Part shown: in pieces, positions 30,445 to 41,721 of the stretch
Layout: the number at the start of each line of letters is the position of its first letter
Position numbering within the stretch: the first letter of the stretch is position 1
NCBI RefSeq assembly: GCF_023343835.1
Contig: NC_064443.1
Span: 2,294,001-2,358,000 of the forward strand
Source of the DNA: Lagopus muta
Lineage: Eukaryota > Chordata > Aves > Galliformes > Phasianidae
DNA length: 64,000 bases
Direction of reading: 5' to 3'
Program-made: the position numbers and the translations under genes
Notes under the pieces: model-generated
Told to the model about the DNA's origin: nothing
Database searches by the model: none
What the model saw: only the letters and a program-made list of their open reading frames with translations

Positions 30445-33025
30445 TCAGTGGGGCCGGGGGTTGATGTTCCGGGCCCGACGTGGAACCCGGGAGCGGCTTC
30501 GCCCCCGGGCTGGCCCTGGCCGCCTGGACCGGCTCCTGCGGCGTCTCTGGGGCTGGCTGTTGGTCTCTGCAGCCCGATGGTCCAGAGGCGAGCGGCTCCG
30601 AGTCCTGGCCCGCTGTGTCTGCCCGGAGAGCAGCTCAGGCACCTGGGAGCTGTGATCTGGTCCGGATGGTGCCTGGTTGGTGGTGTTGGAGCTGCTGCTC
30701 TCCTGTCCTGTAGGGCCTTGGGATGGCCCCAGTCCCTGCTGGCTGGTGGTGTTGGGGCCAGCGCTGTCCGCATTGGTGCTGGAGGCTGTAAGGGGAGGCA
30801 GGAAGGTGAGCGGGACAGATGTCCAGCCCCGGGGTGGGACAGGCTCTCATCCCTCCTGGGCCAAAGGGACTTGAGCAAGGCCTCGCCTGGCCCCAGCCCA
30901 GCAGCACGCGGCCGTTTGCCTCTTACCGATGCCCTCTCCAGCACAGGTGTTGCACTCCCATGCAGATGTGCTCAGACTCAAGTTGGAGCAGAGTCGATGG
31001 GTGCCTTGTGCAGCGCAGGAGCTGCAGAGGAGCAGCTGCCAGGGCCTGGAGAAAACAGCGGGTTGTGGCCGTGAGGACAAAGTGAGCTGAGCCAGGGAGC
31101 GCCCGGCACAGCTCTGGTGCCCAGTGTGTGCTCTCCCAGCCTGTGGTGAGGCTGCGATCCCACGCCGAGCCCCAGAGGGCTGCTGAGGTAACTCACCCGT
31201 CTCCCTCTTCTTGTTCCCGGCCATGTGGATAATGGCAGTCGCTGGCATCACAGCGCTGATGCCTAACTCCCAGGGTTGCATAGTCATAATTGTCCTCCCA
31301 CGTTGGTCTTCTGCAAGAGAAGAGACAGAATGTGATGCCCCAGGACTAAAAATAATCCGTGGCATCCCTCCCCTTCCACCCGATGCCCGGTTCCATGTTA
31401 ATGGCTGCAAGGGCCAGGCCTGCTGAGCACAGCTTGTGTGCCCTCACATCTCAAGAGCTGCCTGAAAGACACCAACCTGAATGGGATTCGGATCCCCATA
31501 GTGAGCATGTCTCGAAGAAACATGTCTCTGTCTCGGCAGTGGGGGCAATGAAAGCAATAAATTCCTGCACACATGGCCTGTTCCTGCAGCAGAAACAGAA
31601 CAGGGTGAGTGTGAGCCTGGCCTGGTGCTGCTGAGCACGTGCCGTGCTCATGGGGTATGGGAGGGCTCCTACCTGGATGCAAGCCCGGTGGAACCAGGCG
31701 TGTTGGCAGGCTGGGCACAGCATGGTGCTGTATGATCTGCTGTGCTCCATGGACTCCATGCAGATGATGCAGGTCGTGTCCTGCACCGGCGCTGCCTCCA
31801 CTGCCTGATGTGGACGATGCACCCAGCAGAAGGACCTGGGGGAAGATGGGAGGGACGGGCAAGGTGAGAAGTGCTGCGAGGAGGGCAGAGGAACAAGAAG
31901 GAGCCCCAGGCCTTGGCTCTGGCTCTGCCAGGCTGCTGGGAGGCGTCACGGCGCGCTCGCGGTCCTCGCTTCTTTGGCTGGTGCTCAAGCAGGGGTTGGA
32001 GGCTCGCAGGCGATGCCTGGCAGCCCTTACCTGAAATCGTCGCAGAACTGGGTGACGCATTCGCCCTCTGACGTGCAGGAGAGATGGAAGCTGCGGTCGC
32101 AGTCCGGCTCTGCGCAGGTGATGGTGGCCCCGCGCTGGCCACAGACGAAGCAGAGCTGTAAAGAGCAGAGCATTTCCCATCAGCTGCAGGCTCAGGGCCT
32201 ACGCAGCGGGCCCCGCACCTCTGTGCAGGGCACGGGATGGGGGCAGGGCTGGCTGGCACTCTGCAGAGCTGCCTGCTGAACAGGGCTGGTCTGCAAGAGC
32301 AGGGATTTCTCTTGGGGCTGCTTGGAAGGGCTGGGATTGCTTTCTTTGCACCAGGCAAAGCTCAGCCATGCCTCCGCTGGCACCAAGCTCCCTGTTCCGG
32401 TGCGGTGCTCACCGTCTGCTCTCCCCGCCTGACTGTGCGTATCAGCTCTTCTTCGAAATGACATGCATTTCTGCTGTTGTTTCCTGGTTTACAAAGACCA
32501 GTGGAGAATATCTGCAGAAGAAGAAAGAGCAGGCTCTTGTTAGGGCAGGAAGGAGGGAATCACTGGTTGGAGGGAGGAGGCAGGAGCCATGAGGGAACTC
32601 ACCACACAAAAAGTATGGAAGTAGAACCCGTTTTTCTCATGTTTGTGCCCATATATGCTCGAGTCCTGATCCACTCGGCCACAGAGCACGCATGCTGGAG
32701 AGGAGAGAGGAACAGCAGTGAGCAGCTTGCAAGGCCAGGTGCCCTGGGGGCTCTCGCAGGGGCTGCTGTGTGCCGGCCGTGCCAGCAGAGGGGCAGGGCT
32801 GGTGGCCGTGGAGAGGAAGGGGCACTGCAGGCCCAGTGCTGCCAGCAGGCGGCCACAGCCCAACCGCGGCCCCCCTGGCCAAGGAGCAGAGGGGTCCTGC
32901 ATGCCCCCGCCTCCCCTGTCTGCCGCTGGCAGACCCCCAGCACCCTTCTGCCCTGCGTGCAGGGATACTTTGCTCTCACCTGGCTCACTCGAGCCGGCGG
33001 CCTCCTGAGTCCCCTCGGACATCAT
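30445..33025 (-). CDS. PHF7-like: PHF7-like PHD/RING protein, copy B
   Basis: The second PHF7-like gene. Coding exons (minus): 32,980-33,025, 32,603-32,694, 32,413-32,511, 32,031-32,155, 31,673-31,835, 31,477-31,583, 31,197-31,310, 30,927-31,045 and 30,445-30,785; 401 aa. The upstream Met used in copies A and C is changed (ATGCACATGATG to GTGCACATGATG), so translation should begin at the next ATG (33,025), two residues later. All Cys/His ligands visible in copy A are kept; one change beside a ligand is CPACQHAW for CPACRHAW. The R/S tail ends NINPRPH. The gene lies entirely inside the left palindrome arm, so it may exchange sequence with copy C by gene conversion. Confidence 0.88.
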
Positions 33026-33462
33026 GTGCACAAGCGGCGAGCACTCGCAGAGTGTCTGTCCCAGCAAAACCAGGCTTTCTCCTCCGCGTGACAACCTAGG
33101 GGAGAAGCGGGACGAGGCTGAGTTCTCAGCTCAGGCCCCGAGCGCTGGGGAACCCTCCTCCCTGGGCAGCCTCAGGCAGCCCCTTCCTCCCTGCTCACCT
33201 CACCAGGTCGCACTGAGCTCGGCCTGAGCCCCGCAGCCTTGGCTCTGTTCCGCACCCCGCAGGTCACAGTGGTCGCTCTGTGCCACACCTGCGGAACCAT
33301 CACACCTCACCGGGGCTGAGGGCACCCAGGCAGCAGGGCGGAGGCTCTTGCAGCCAGCGCAGGGTGAGGGGCCTGGTGCCATCAGTATCCCAGTCAAGTG
33401 TTTATGTGCTTCCGGGACTTTGTTGCTTGCTGCTCATTACCTCTCGCTACAATAAATGACTC

Positions 33463-33627
33463 GATTCACAGAATCACAGCGTCTCGGTGGTTGGCAAAGA
33501 CCTCTAAGATCCCCAGGTCCCACCGTCCACCCCCCACCTGCCCACGGCCCTCAGAGCCACATCCCCACGGTGCTGGGACGCCTCCATGGGCGCTGACTCC
33601 CCCAGCTCCCCGGACAGCACATTTTCT
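33463..33627 (-). mobile_element. CR1 3'-end remnant, copy B
   Basis: Counterpart of 9,598-9,762. Confidence 0.75.
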
Positions 33628-36587
33628 TTTCAAGCTGACAGATTTTGCAGACTAGAAAATATGCTTCTCTCACCTGCAATGTCAGCAACTGAGATGAAGT
33701 TAATTTCCAAATAAACTTATTGCGGCTCAAAGCTGCAAGTAAATGAGTTGTTGAAGATTTTGGAGTTTATGAGGCTATTCTGTCATGTAACAGGTCCTTG
33801 CTGCCCTTTCGGAGTCAGTCTTAACCTGAATTTGTGTCACAGAACAGAAAACTGAAAAACTGCCGGGACACCTCATTTTTCTCAAAAGCTCCTGTTAAAT
33901 TTGGATGAGCTTCTTTGGGTCAGAGTTGCTTCTGGGAAGGGGCTGCAGAGAGGAGTTCACATCTATGAGCGTGGAGGGTTTTCAGCCCTGTGACATGGGC
34001 TTGCTACACTCTGAGATGACAGAGGTGCACAGTGCACAGTTGACTTGGAAGCATTCTCCACAAGTGTGGCATGCAGACTGCTCTGCTGCTTTGATCACCT
34101 CTGTGTCATTCTGTGTTTCCTCCGGCACCAGCCCTTCTTCTGCAAAGCATCACCGCACAGAGGCTGGGGAGGCCCTGGGACTTGTGCCAAAGCTCAGAAA
34201 CCTAGAAGCAAAGCTTTCCCTCGTTCAACCACGAAACCTTTGCTTCTCTCACGTGAGGGGAGGCATGAGGCCTTTGAAATACTTTCTTCTGCATCTTCTG
34301 CTTCTTGTGCTATAAAAATAATGATAATAATAAAAAGATATTAAAAAAGAAACACCATAGAAGGATCACATTAAGGCCTCCCCTGGAAAAGATACTTTGT
34401 AGTGTGTCAGAGACAGTTTGCTGGCAAATCTGAATGCTACTTCCCTGGAATAAGTGATCGAGTGAGCGGTTAAGAGCCAGTCACTGCTGCACATGAGAGC
34501 TATCATGACCTCAGACCTGACCAGAAGCTTTGGCACCAAGCTGGTCCTGGTGTATCTAACTGGGATGAAGGCAAGAGTGCTGCCTTCTAGCATTTGGGGA
34601 ATGATGGACGGGACTTGAAGCCCTGCGTGGGGCTGGGAATAGAGATTCTGTTTAATATGGTATTAGGTAGGTATTACTTCCTCTCTTAGTCCTAGCCAGG
34701 TAACAATCTGGCTTCTTGGGAACAATGCAATAAACCAGAGTGAGAACCGCAGCAAAGCCTGCGCGCTCCCAGATTCTCAGTTCAGGGCCTTGTTAGAACT
34801 TCAGGTGAAATCATCTGCCATCCAGATATCAGAGAAATAAGGCACCGTGTCCTGGTTGGGAAGGCAGGCTGTCTTGATGCTTAATTGCAGTCAAATACCT
34901 GCCAGTCTGAGGGCTGCACCACAGGCAGCACTTCTTCTCACTCACCGAGGCCTATTGAAGGAATACATGCAACTCACAAGAACTGGATCCAAGCCATATC
35001 CCTGGAGGTAGAAAGGCTGCACCAGAGCAGCTCCCAGTGTATAGCCGAATAAGCTGAATTTAACAGCATCACAGGAGCTTCCGACTCAGAGCCCGTCCTG
35101 CCCAGCCGTGCACACTGCCACACGTCCCAGCCACCACTTTGCCACCAGCAGCCAGCAAGCAGCATCGTGTGAAGGAATCCTTTTTCCTTCAGGGCTGAAT
35201 TAAGCCACGCTTTGTGCCCCTGCTGCTGGCCAGGGCAGGAAGGCTGCAGATCAGGTCAGCTTGGGGTTCTGCTTCGAACCACTCCATGCTGGCCCATGAC
35301 CTCTGAGCAATCCATCCCAGGTTTTCCCTCATAACAAAGTGTTAAAGACCCCACTGCCAAAGCATTCTCCTTGCAACGACCTTCTCAGGCCTCCTGCTCC
35401 CCCTGTCCCTGCAGACTGGTTGCTGGGGTTTTGCACTGTATGGTCATACAAACCATGCCCAGAGTTTGCCAAAGTGCACTGGGCACTTCCAGGCCAGCGT
35501 CCACCTGTTGCAAATGAAGTCTGACACCATCTCTGGGAGGGCCACCAGCAAGCAAGCTGGGCTCTGCTTGCCGAGTCGGGCTGCGGTGAGCTGGTAGCTC
35601 CCCCCTCTGTCCACAGCACCTAAAGCAGTTTAGGATCTGAGCAGGTGTCACTTGGAAGACAGGACATTACACGTTTTCTCTCACTTTTCCACGTGAGAGC
35701 ATCTTCAGCACAGGTTCCCAGGAGTAAGGCCAGCACACGCCAGCCCCTCTGCTCTGCCCCTCCGAAGATGTGTCTCTCACAATATGCCTCTTGATGGAAC
35801 TCTTCCGAGTATTTCTAAATGCAGAAAATGGGAAGAGATCAGATAACCTTACTCTGAATCACACCAAATGTTAATTTTGAATCCCTTACCGTACAGCTGA
35901 AATCTTCTCTTTGTAGTCCATACTTGGACGTTTTGCAAAGCATTACAAATTTCTCTATAGTAGCATCGTTGCAGGATCCCACAAAACGCCCCAACCTGCT
36001 TTTTGTATGCCCTGCTCCAATTAAAGAGCCAAAGTTCTGGATAAGTGCTGTCTTTGTGAATAAACTGAATTCCACCGGCCTCATCTGCTGCCTATAGATT
36101 TCTCTTATAGGGTTTTTCATTTGATTAATTCTCTTCACATGTACCACAAGGTACAACTTGCTTGCTTCAACTGCGTTTTCCTGCCCTAGCTGCTCCCATG
36201 CACCCAAAGGCAGCAGAACATCACGTGCAAGCTTAAAGCAAAGGCTCTATGTAGGTGTGAAGGGAGCTGAATAATTGCAAATTGAAATTCAAAGCAGCTT
36301 CCCACTGAGGTGTGAGTGAAAAGGATTGTGCAGAAAAGCAAATCACTTGCAACAAAATGATAGTGACGTTTATGGAAGGGTTTTCACAACTGCTCTGTAA
36401 ATCCCCCGCCAAGTGCTGCAGCTCTCCCCTGGCTGGAGGACAGCAGTGCTGACCCACGCCATGGTGCGGCCCATTGCAAGCTGCCAGCTGCACAGAGGGC
36501 TGCAGTCAGCTCACAGGAGGATGGCTGCTTCCTTCACAGTGTCGGACAGGCAGCTTGCTTTCTGCTTTCCTCGTATGTGGGACAGGT
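33628..36587. other. 5' flank of PHF7-like copy B
   Basis: About 3 kb shared with copies A and C and with no recognised gene. It holds the 122-codon open frame at 35,839-36,207 (minus), in which copy B has a small change at the donor-like site (about 35,880). Confidence 0.5.
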
Positions 36588-37344
36588 GCAGAAATGAAGT
36601 TAGCTGCAGTTGGCCTAAATGCTGTGTTTCCTGGGAGAGAGGAAGAAGGATGTTCTACATGGGAGAAATACGCTGCTTCTTTCACAGTTGTTTGTTTGTT
36701 TTTTATTGGCTCCATTGGGAGAGTTCCCATTTGCTTAACTAGGCTGTGTGTGAAGAACGTGGGGAGGCACATTTGGAGTGGTTTGCCCTGCTAATCTACA
36801 GAGGAGCATTCCTGATTTTCACAAGAGCTGGACATCCAGACCAGCTTTAGAAAGTTGTTTTGCCTGGGTTTTGCTTTTTAGAAGTAGAAAAACACACAGA
36901 TTACAACCATACAAATGCATTTCTCCTGGGGGACACAGACCCTTGGCGCTGCTAAGCCTACAGCAGTTCTGAAGTGATAATCTGATGGCACAAAGGTGTT
37001 ACTTGGGCAAGAACATCACTGGGACAGGTGTCTCAAAGTCCCAACCTCTAAAAGCAAAATATAACACAATAAGCAAACAGAAAATGCAGTGTATATTACA
37101 GAAAGTCTTTTATTAACCATCATCATGTTGGAAATAAGCACTCCATTTCCCAGCACAAAAACTTTCCACTCTCCAACCAAGTGAGTATGACTTCAGTGAA
37201 AGCAGTCCTGGATACACTTTCAAATGAAAATCCTGATCAGCTCCTGCTCCCAGCAATTTCCCCTCATTTTTTCTACATGTTTCTAGTAGCTATACCGGAT
37301 AAGAAGAGGCACACAGTAGATCTTAATACCCTCTACAGCTCCTT

Positions 37345-37747
37345 AAATGGAGATGCTGTATTCTCTTCACTACAAGAAAGACATGGAGGCCCTGCAGTGT
37401 GTCCGTGGAAGGGCAACGGGGCAGGAAAGGGCCTGGTCCCAAGAGGAGCGGCAGAACGAACTGGGGTTGTGCAGTTCAGAGGAGGCTCAGGGGAGGCTGA
37501 AAGGACGTTGTAGGGGGTGGGGGCCGGCCTCTTCTCCCAGGAAACAGCGATGGGACGAGAGGGAACGGCCTCCAGTTGCACCAGGGGATCCTCGTTTGAT
37601 CCTAGGAAGAACGTCTTTGCTGAAAGAGCGGTTGGGCACTGGCACAGCTGCATGGGGAGCTGGGGGAGTCAGCGCCCATGGAGGCGTCCCAGAACCGTGG
37701 GGATGTGGCACTGAGGGACGTGGGCAGGTGGGGGGTGGACGGTGGGA
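37345..37747 (+). mobile_element. CR1 fragment in palindrome spacer
   Basis: Plus-strand CR1 3' half: GGAGGCTCAGGGGAGGCTGAAAGG, CCTCTTCTCCCAGG and AACGTCTTTGCTGAAAGAGCGG match the CR1 at 47,560-47,730. The end (GTCAGCGCCCATGGAGG to GTGGACGGTGGGA) matches the CR1 remnant upstream of the PHF7-like genes. The normal CR1 tail is missing and PHF7-like intron sequence begins at once, so the join is a rearrangement junction rather than an insertion end. Confidence 0.7.
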
Positions 37748-38057
37748 CTCCTGGGGCTGTTCCTCTGCCCTCCTGGCAGCACTTCTCACCTTGCCCATCC
37801 CTCACATCTTCCTCCAGGTCCTTCTGCTGGGAGCAGCTCCCACAGCAGCCAGTGGAGGCAGCACCAACACAGGACACAACCTGCATCATTTGCATGGAGC
37901 CCGTGGGGGAGAGCATGTTGTACTCCACCATGGTGTGCCCAGCCTGCCGACATACCTGGCTCCACCGGGCCTGCATCCAGGTAGGAGCCCCCCTGTTGCC
38001 CACAGGCACCACAGGTGCTCAGCAGCATCAGGCTCTGCTTACACATCCCATCGCTAT
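37748..38057 (+). pseudogene. Isolated PHF7-like exon 6 with flanking intron
   Basis: Exon 37,818-37,980 is 163 bases, exactly the length of exon 6 in the three complete genes. It has an intact acceptor (CCTCCAG|G) and donor (CAG|GTAGGA) and an open frame: EAAPTQDTTCIICMEPVG, CPACRHTWLHRACIQ. It differs from the others at many positions (WEQLPQQPVEAAP versus WVHRPHQAVEAAP), so it comes from an older, diverged paralogue. No other exon of that paralogue is in the spacer. Confidence 0.85.
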
Positions 38058-38543
38058 AAACAACTGTGAAAGAAGCAGCGTATTTCTCCCATGTAGAACA
38101 TCCTTCTTCCTCTCTCCCAGGAAACACAGCATTTAGGCCAACTGCAGCTAACTTCATTTCTGCACCTGTCCCACATATGAGGAAAGCAGAAAGCAAGCTG
38201 CCTGTCCGACACTGTGAAGGAAGCAGCCATCCTCCTGTGAGCTGACTGCAGCCCTCTGTGCAGCTGGCAGCTTGCAATGGGCCGCACCATGGCGTGGGTC
38301 AGCACTGCTGTCCTCCAGCCAGGGGAGAGCTGCAGCACTTGGCGGGGGATTTACAGAGCAGTTGTGAAAACCCTTCCATAAACGTCACTATCATTTTGTT
38401 GCAAGTGATTTGCTTTTCTGCACAATCCTTTTCACTCACACCTCAGTGGGAAGCTGCTTTGAATTTCAATTTGCAATTATTCAGCTCCCTTCACACCTAC
38501 ATAGAGCCTTTGCTTTAAGCTTGCACGTGATGTTCTGCTGCCT

Positions 38544-38912
38544 TTGGGTGCATGGGAGCAGCTAGGGCAGGAAAACGCAGTTGAAGCAAGCAAGTTGTAC
38601 CTTGTGGTACATGTGAAGAGAATTAATCAAATGAAAAACCCTATAAGAGAAATCTATAGGCAGCAGATGAGGCCGGTGGAATTCAGTTTATTCACAAAGA
38701 CAGCACTTATCCAGAACTTTGGCTCTTTAATTGGAGCAGGGCATACAAAAAGCAGGTTGGGGCGTTTTGTGGGATCCTGCAACGATGCTACTATAGAGAA
38801 ATTTGTAATGCTTTGCAAAACGTCCAAGTATGGACTACAAAGAGAAGATTTCAGCTGTACGGTAAGGTCTTCAAAATTAACATTTGGTGTGATTCAGAGT
38901 AAGGTTATCTGA
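38544..38912 (+). other. Unidentified 122-aa open frame, copy C
   Basis: Third copy of the frame at 11,974-12,342, differing by single residues (for example NPIREIYR versus NPIRKIYR). A donor-like CTGTACG|GTAAGG occurs at about 38,860. No family is recognised. Confidence 0.3.
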
Positions 38913-41127
38913 TCTCTTCCCATTTTCTGCATTTAGAAATACTCGGAAGAGTTCCATCAAGAGGCATATTGTGAGAGACACATCTTCGGAGGGGCAGAGC
39001 AGAGGGGCTGGCGTGTGCTGGCCTTACTCCTGGGAACCTGTGCTGAAGATGCTCTCACGTGGAAAAGTGAGAGAAAACGTGTAATGTCCTGTCTTCCAAG
39101 TGACACCTGTTCAGATCCTAAACTGCTTTAGGTGCTGTGGACAGAGGGGGGAGCTACCAGCTCACAGCAGCCCGACTCGGCAAGCAGAGCCCAGCTTGCT
39201 TGCTGGTGGCCCTCCCAGAGATGGTGTCAGACTTCATTTGCAACAGGTGGACGCTGGCCTGGAAGTGCCCAGTGCACTTTGGCAAACTCTGGGCATGGTT
39301 TGTATGACCATACAGTGCAAAACCCCAGCAACCAGTCTGCAGGGACAGGGGGAGCAGGAGGCCTGAGAAGGTCGTTGCAAGGAGAATGCTTTGGCAGTGG
39401 GGTCTTTAACACTTTGTTATGAGGGAAAACCTGGGATGGATTGCTCAGAGGTCACGGGCCAGCATGGAGTGGTTCGAAGCAGAACCCCAAGCTGACCTGA
39501 TCTGCAGCCTTCCTGCCCTGGCCAGCAGCAGGGGTACAAAGCGTGGCTTAATTCAGCCCTGAAGGAAAAAGGATTCCTTCACACGATGCTGCTTGCTGGC
39601 TGCTGGTGGCAAAGTGTTGGCTGGGACGTGTGGCAGTGTGCACGGCTGGGCAGGACGGGCTCTGAGTCGGAAGCTCCTGTGATGCTGTTAAATTCAGCTT
39701 ATTCGGCTATACACTGGGAGCTGCTCTGGTGCAGCCTTTCTACCTCCAGGGATATGGCTTGGATCCAGTTCTTGTGAGTTGCATGTATTCCTTCATTAGG
39801 CCTCGGTGAGTGAGAAGAAGTGCTGCCTGTGGTGCAGCCCTCAGACTGGCAGGTATTTGACTGCAATTAAGCATCAAGACAGCCTGCCTTCCCAACCAGG
39901 ACACGGTGCCTTATTTCTCTGATATCTGGATGGCAGATGATTTCACCTGAAGTTCTAACAAGGCCCTGAACTGAGAATCTGGGAGCGCGCAGGCTTTGCT
40001 GCGGTTCTCACTCTGGTTTATTGCATTGTTCCCAAGAAGCCAGATTGTTACCTGGCTAGGACTAAGAGAGGAAGTAATACCTACCTAATACCATATTAAA
40101 CAGAATCTCTATTCCCAGCCCCATGCAGGGCTTCAAGTCCCGTCCATCATTCCCCAAATGCTAGAAGGCAGCACTCTTGCCTTCATCCCAGTTAGATACA
40201 CCAGGACCAGCTTGGTGCCAAAGCTTCTGGTCAGGTCTGAGGTCATGATAGCTCTCATGTGCAGCAGTGACTGGCTCTTAACCGCTCACTCGATCACTCA
40301 TTCCAGGGAAGTAGTATTCAGATTTGCCAGCAAAGTGTCTCTGACACACTACAAAGTATCTTTTCCAGGGGAGGCCTTAATGTGATCCTTCTATGGTGTT
40401 TCTTTTTTAATATCTTTTTATTATTATCATTATTTTTATAGCACAAGAAGCAGAAGATGCAGAAGAAAGTATTTCAAAGGCCTCATGTCTCCCCTCATGT
40501 GAGAGAAGCAAAGGTTTCGTGGTTGAACGAGGGAAAGCTTTGCTTCTAGGTTTCTGAGCTTTGGCACAAGTCCCAGGGCCTCCCCAGCCTCTGTGCGGTG
40601 ATGCTTTGCAGAAGAAGGGCTGGTGCCGGAGGAAACACAGAATGACACAGAGGTGATCAAAGCAGCAGAGCAGTCTGCATGCCACACTTCTGGAGAATGC
40701 TTCCAAGTCAACTGTGCACTGTGCACCTCTGTCATCTCAGAGTGTAGCAAGCCCATGTCACAGGGCTGAAAACCCTCCACACTCATAGATGTGAACTCCT
40801 CTCTGCAGCCCCTTCCCAGAAGCAACTCTGACCCAAAGAAGCTCATCCAAATTTAACAGGAGCTTTTGAGAAAAATGAGGTGTCCGGGCAGTTTTTCAGT
40901 TTTCTGTTCTGTGACACAAATTCAGGTTAAGACTGACTCCGAAAGGGCAGCAAGGACCTGTTACATGACAGAATAGCCTCATAAACTCCAAAATCTTCAA
41001 AAACTCATTTACCTGCAGCTTTGAGCCACAATAAGTTTATTTGGAAATTAACTTCATCTCAGTTGCTGACATTGCAGGTGAGAGAAGCATATTTTCTAGT
41101 CTGCAAAATCTGTCAGCTTGAAAAGAA
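38913..41127. other. 5' flank of PHF7-like copy C
   Basis: Inverted counterpart of 33,628-35,838. No gene is recognised. Confidence 0.5.
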
Positions 41128-41290
41128 AATGTGCTGTCCGGGGAGCTGGGGGAGTCAGCCCCCATGGAGGCGTCCCAGCACCGTGGGGATGTGGCTCTGA
41201 GGGCCGTGGGCAGGTGGGGGGTGGACGGTGGGACCTGGGGATCTTAGAGGTCTTTGCCAACCACTGAGACGCTGTGATTCTGTGAGTCGA
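41128..41290 (+). mobile_element. CR1 3'-end remnant, copy C
   Basis: Counterpart of 9,598-9,762 in inverted orientation, ending GACGCTGTGATTCTGTGAGTCG. Confidence 0.75.
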
Positions 41291-41721
41291 GTCATTTATT
41301 GTAGCGAGAGGTAATGAGCAGCAAGCAACAAAAAGTCCCGGAAGCACATAAACACTTGACTGGGATACTGATGGCACCGGGCTCCTCACCCTGCGCTGGC
41401 TGCAAGAGCCTCCGCCCTGCTGCCTGGGTGCCCTCAGCCCCGGTGAGGTGTGATGGTTCCGCAGGTGTGGCACAGAGCGACCACTGTGACCTGCGGGGTG
41501 CGGAACAGAGCCAAGGCTGCGGGGCTCAGGCCGAGCTCAGTGCGACTTGGTGAGGTGAGCAGGGAGGAAGGGGCTGCCTGAGGCTGCCCAGGGAGGAGGG
41601 TTCCCCAGCGCTCGGGGCCTGAGCTGAGAACTCAGCCTCGTCCCGCTTCTCCCCTAGGTTGTCACGCGGAGGAGAAAGCCTGGTTTTGCTGGGACAGACA
41701 CTCTGCGAGTGCTCGCCGTTG

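Larger units (their letters stand above)
23513..36587. repeat. Segmental duplication, copy B (direct repeat)
   Basis: This is the second copy of 1-12,721. Its true left limit lies further left but cannot be set, because copy A is cut by the window edge. Relative to copy A it has about 352 extra bases near 26,330-26,760. Its right end continues past the copy A breakpoint for about 105 bases that are shared only with the inverted copy. Confidence 0.95.
30125..36693. repeat. Left arm of large inverted repeat (palindrome)
   Basis: Each position x here matches the reverse complement of about 74,747-74,753 minus x in 38,058-44,622. The small drift reflects indels of a few bases. The arm holds the whole PHF7-like gene and its 5' flank. 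The inner end is sharp at 36,693, within CACAGTTGTTT. Confidence 0.93.
36694..38057. other. Spacer (loop) of the inverted repeat
   Basis: 1,364 bases present once. 36,694-37,340 has no recognised feature apart from an AATAAA in reverse orientation near 37,110. A CR1 fragment and an isolated PHF7-like exon follow and are listed separately. Confidence 0.85.

Noticed and set aside
37347-38069. 240-codon plus-strand frame in the palindrome spacer
   Set aside because: It combines CR1 sequence with the PHF7-like exon in the wrong frame (HHLHGARG instead of TTCIICME). It is not a gene.
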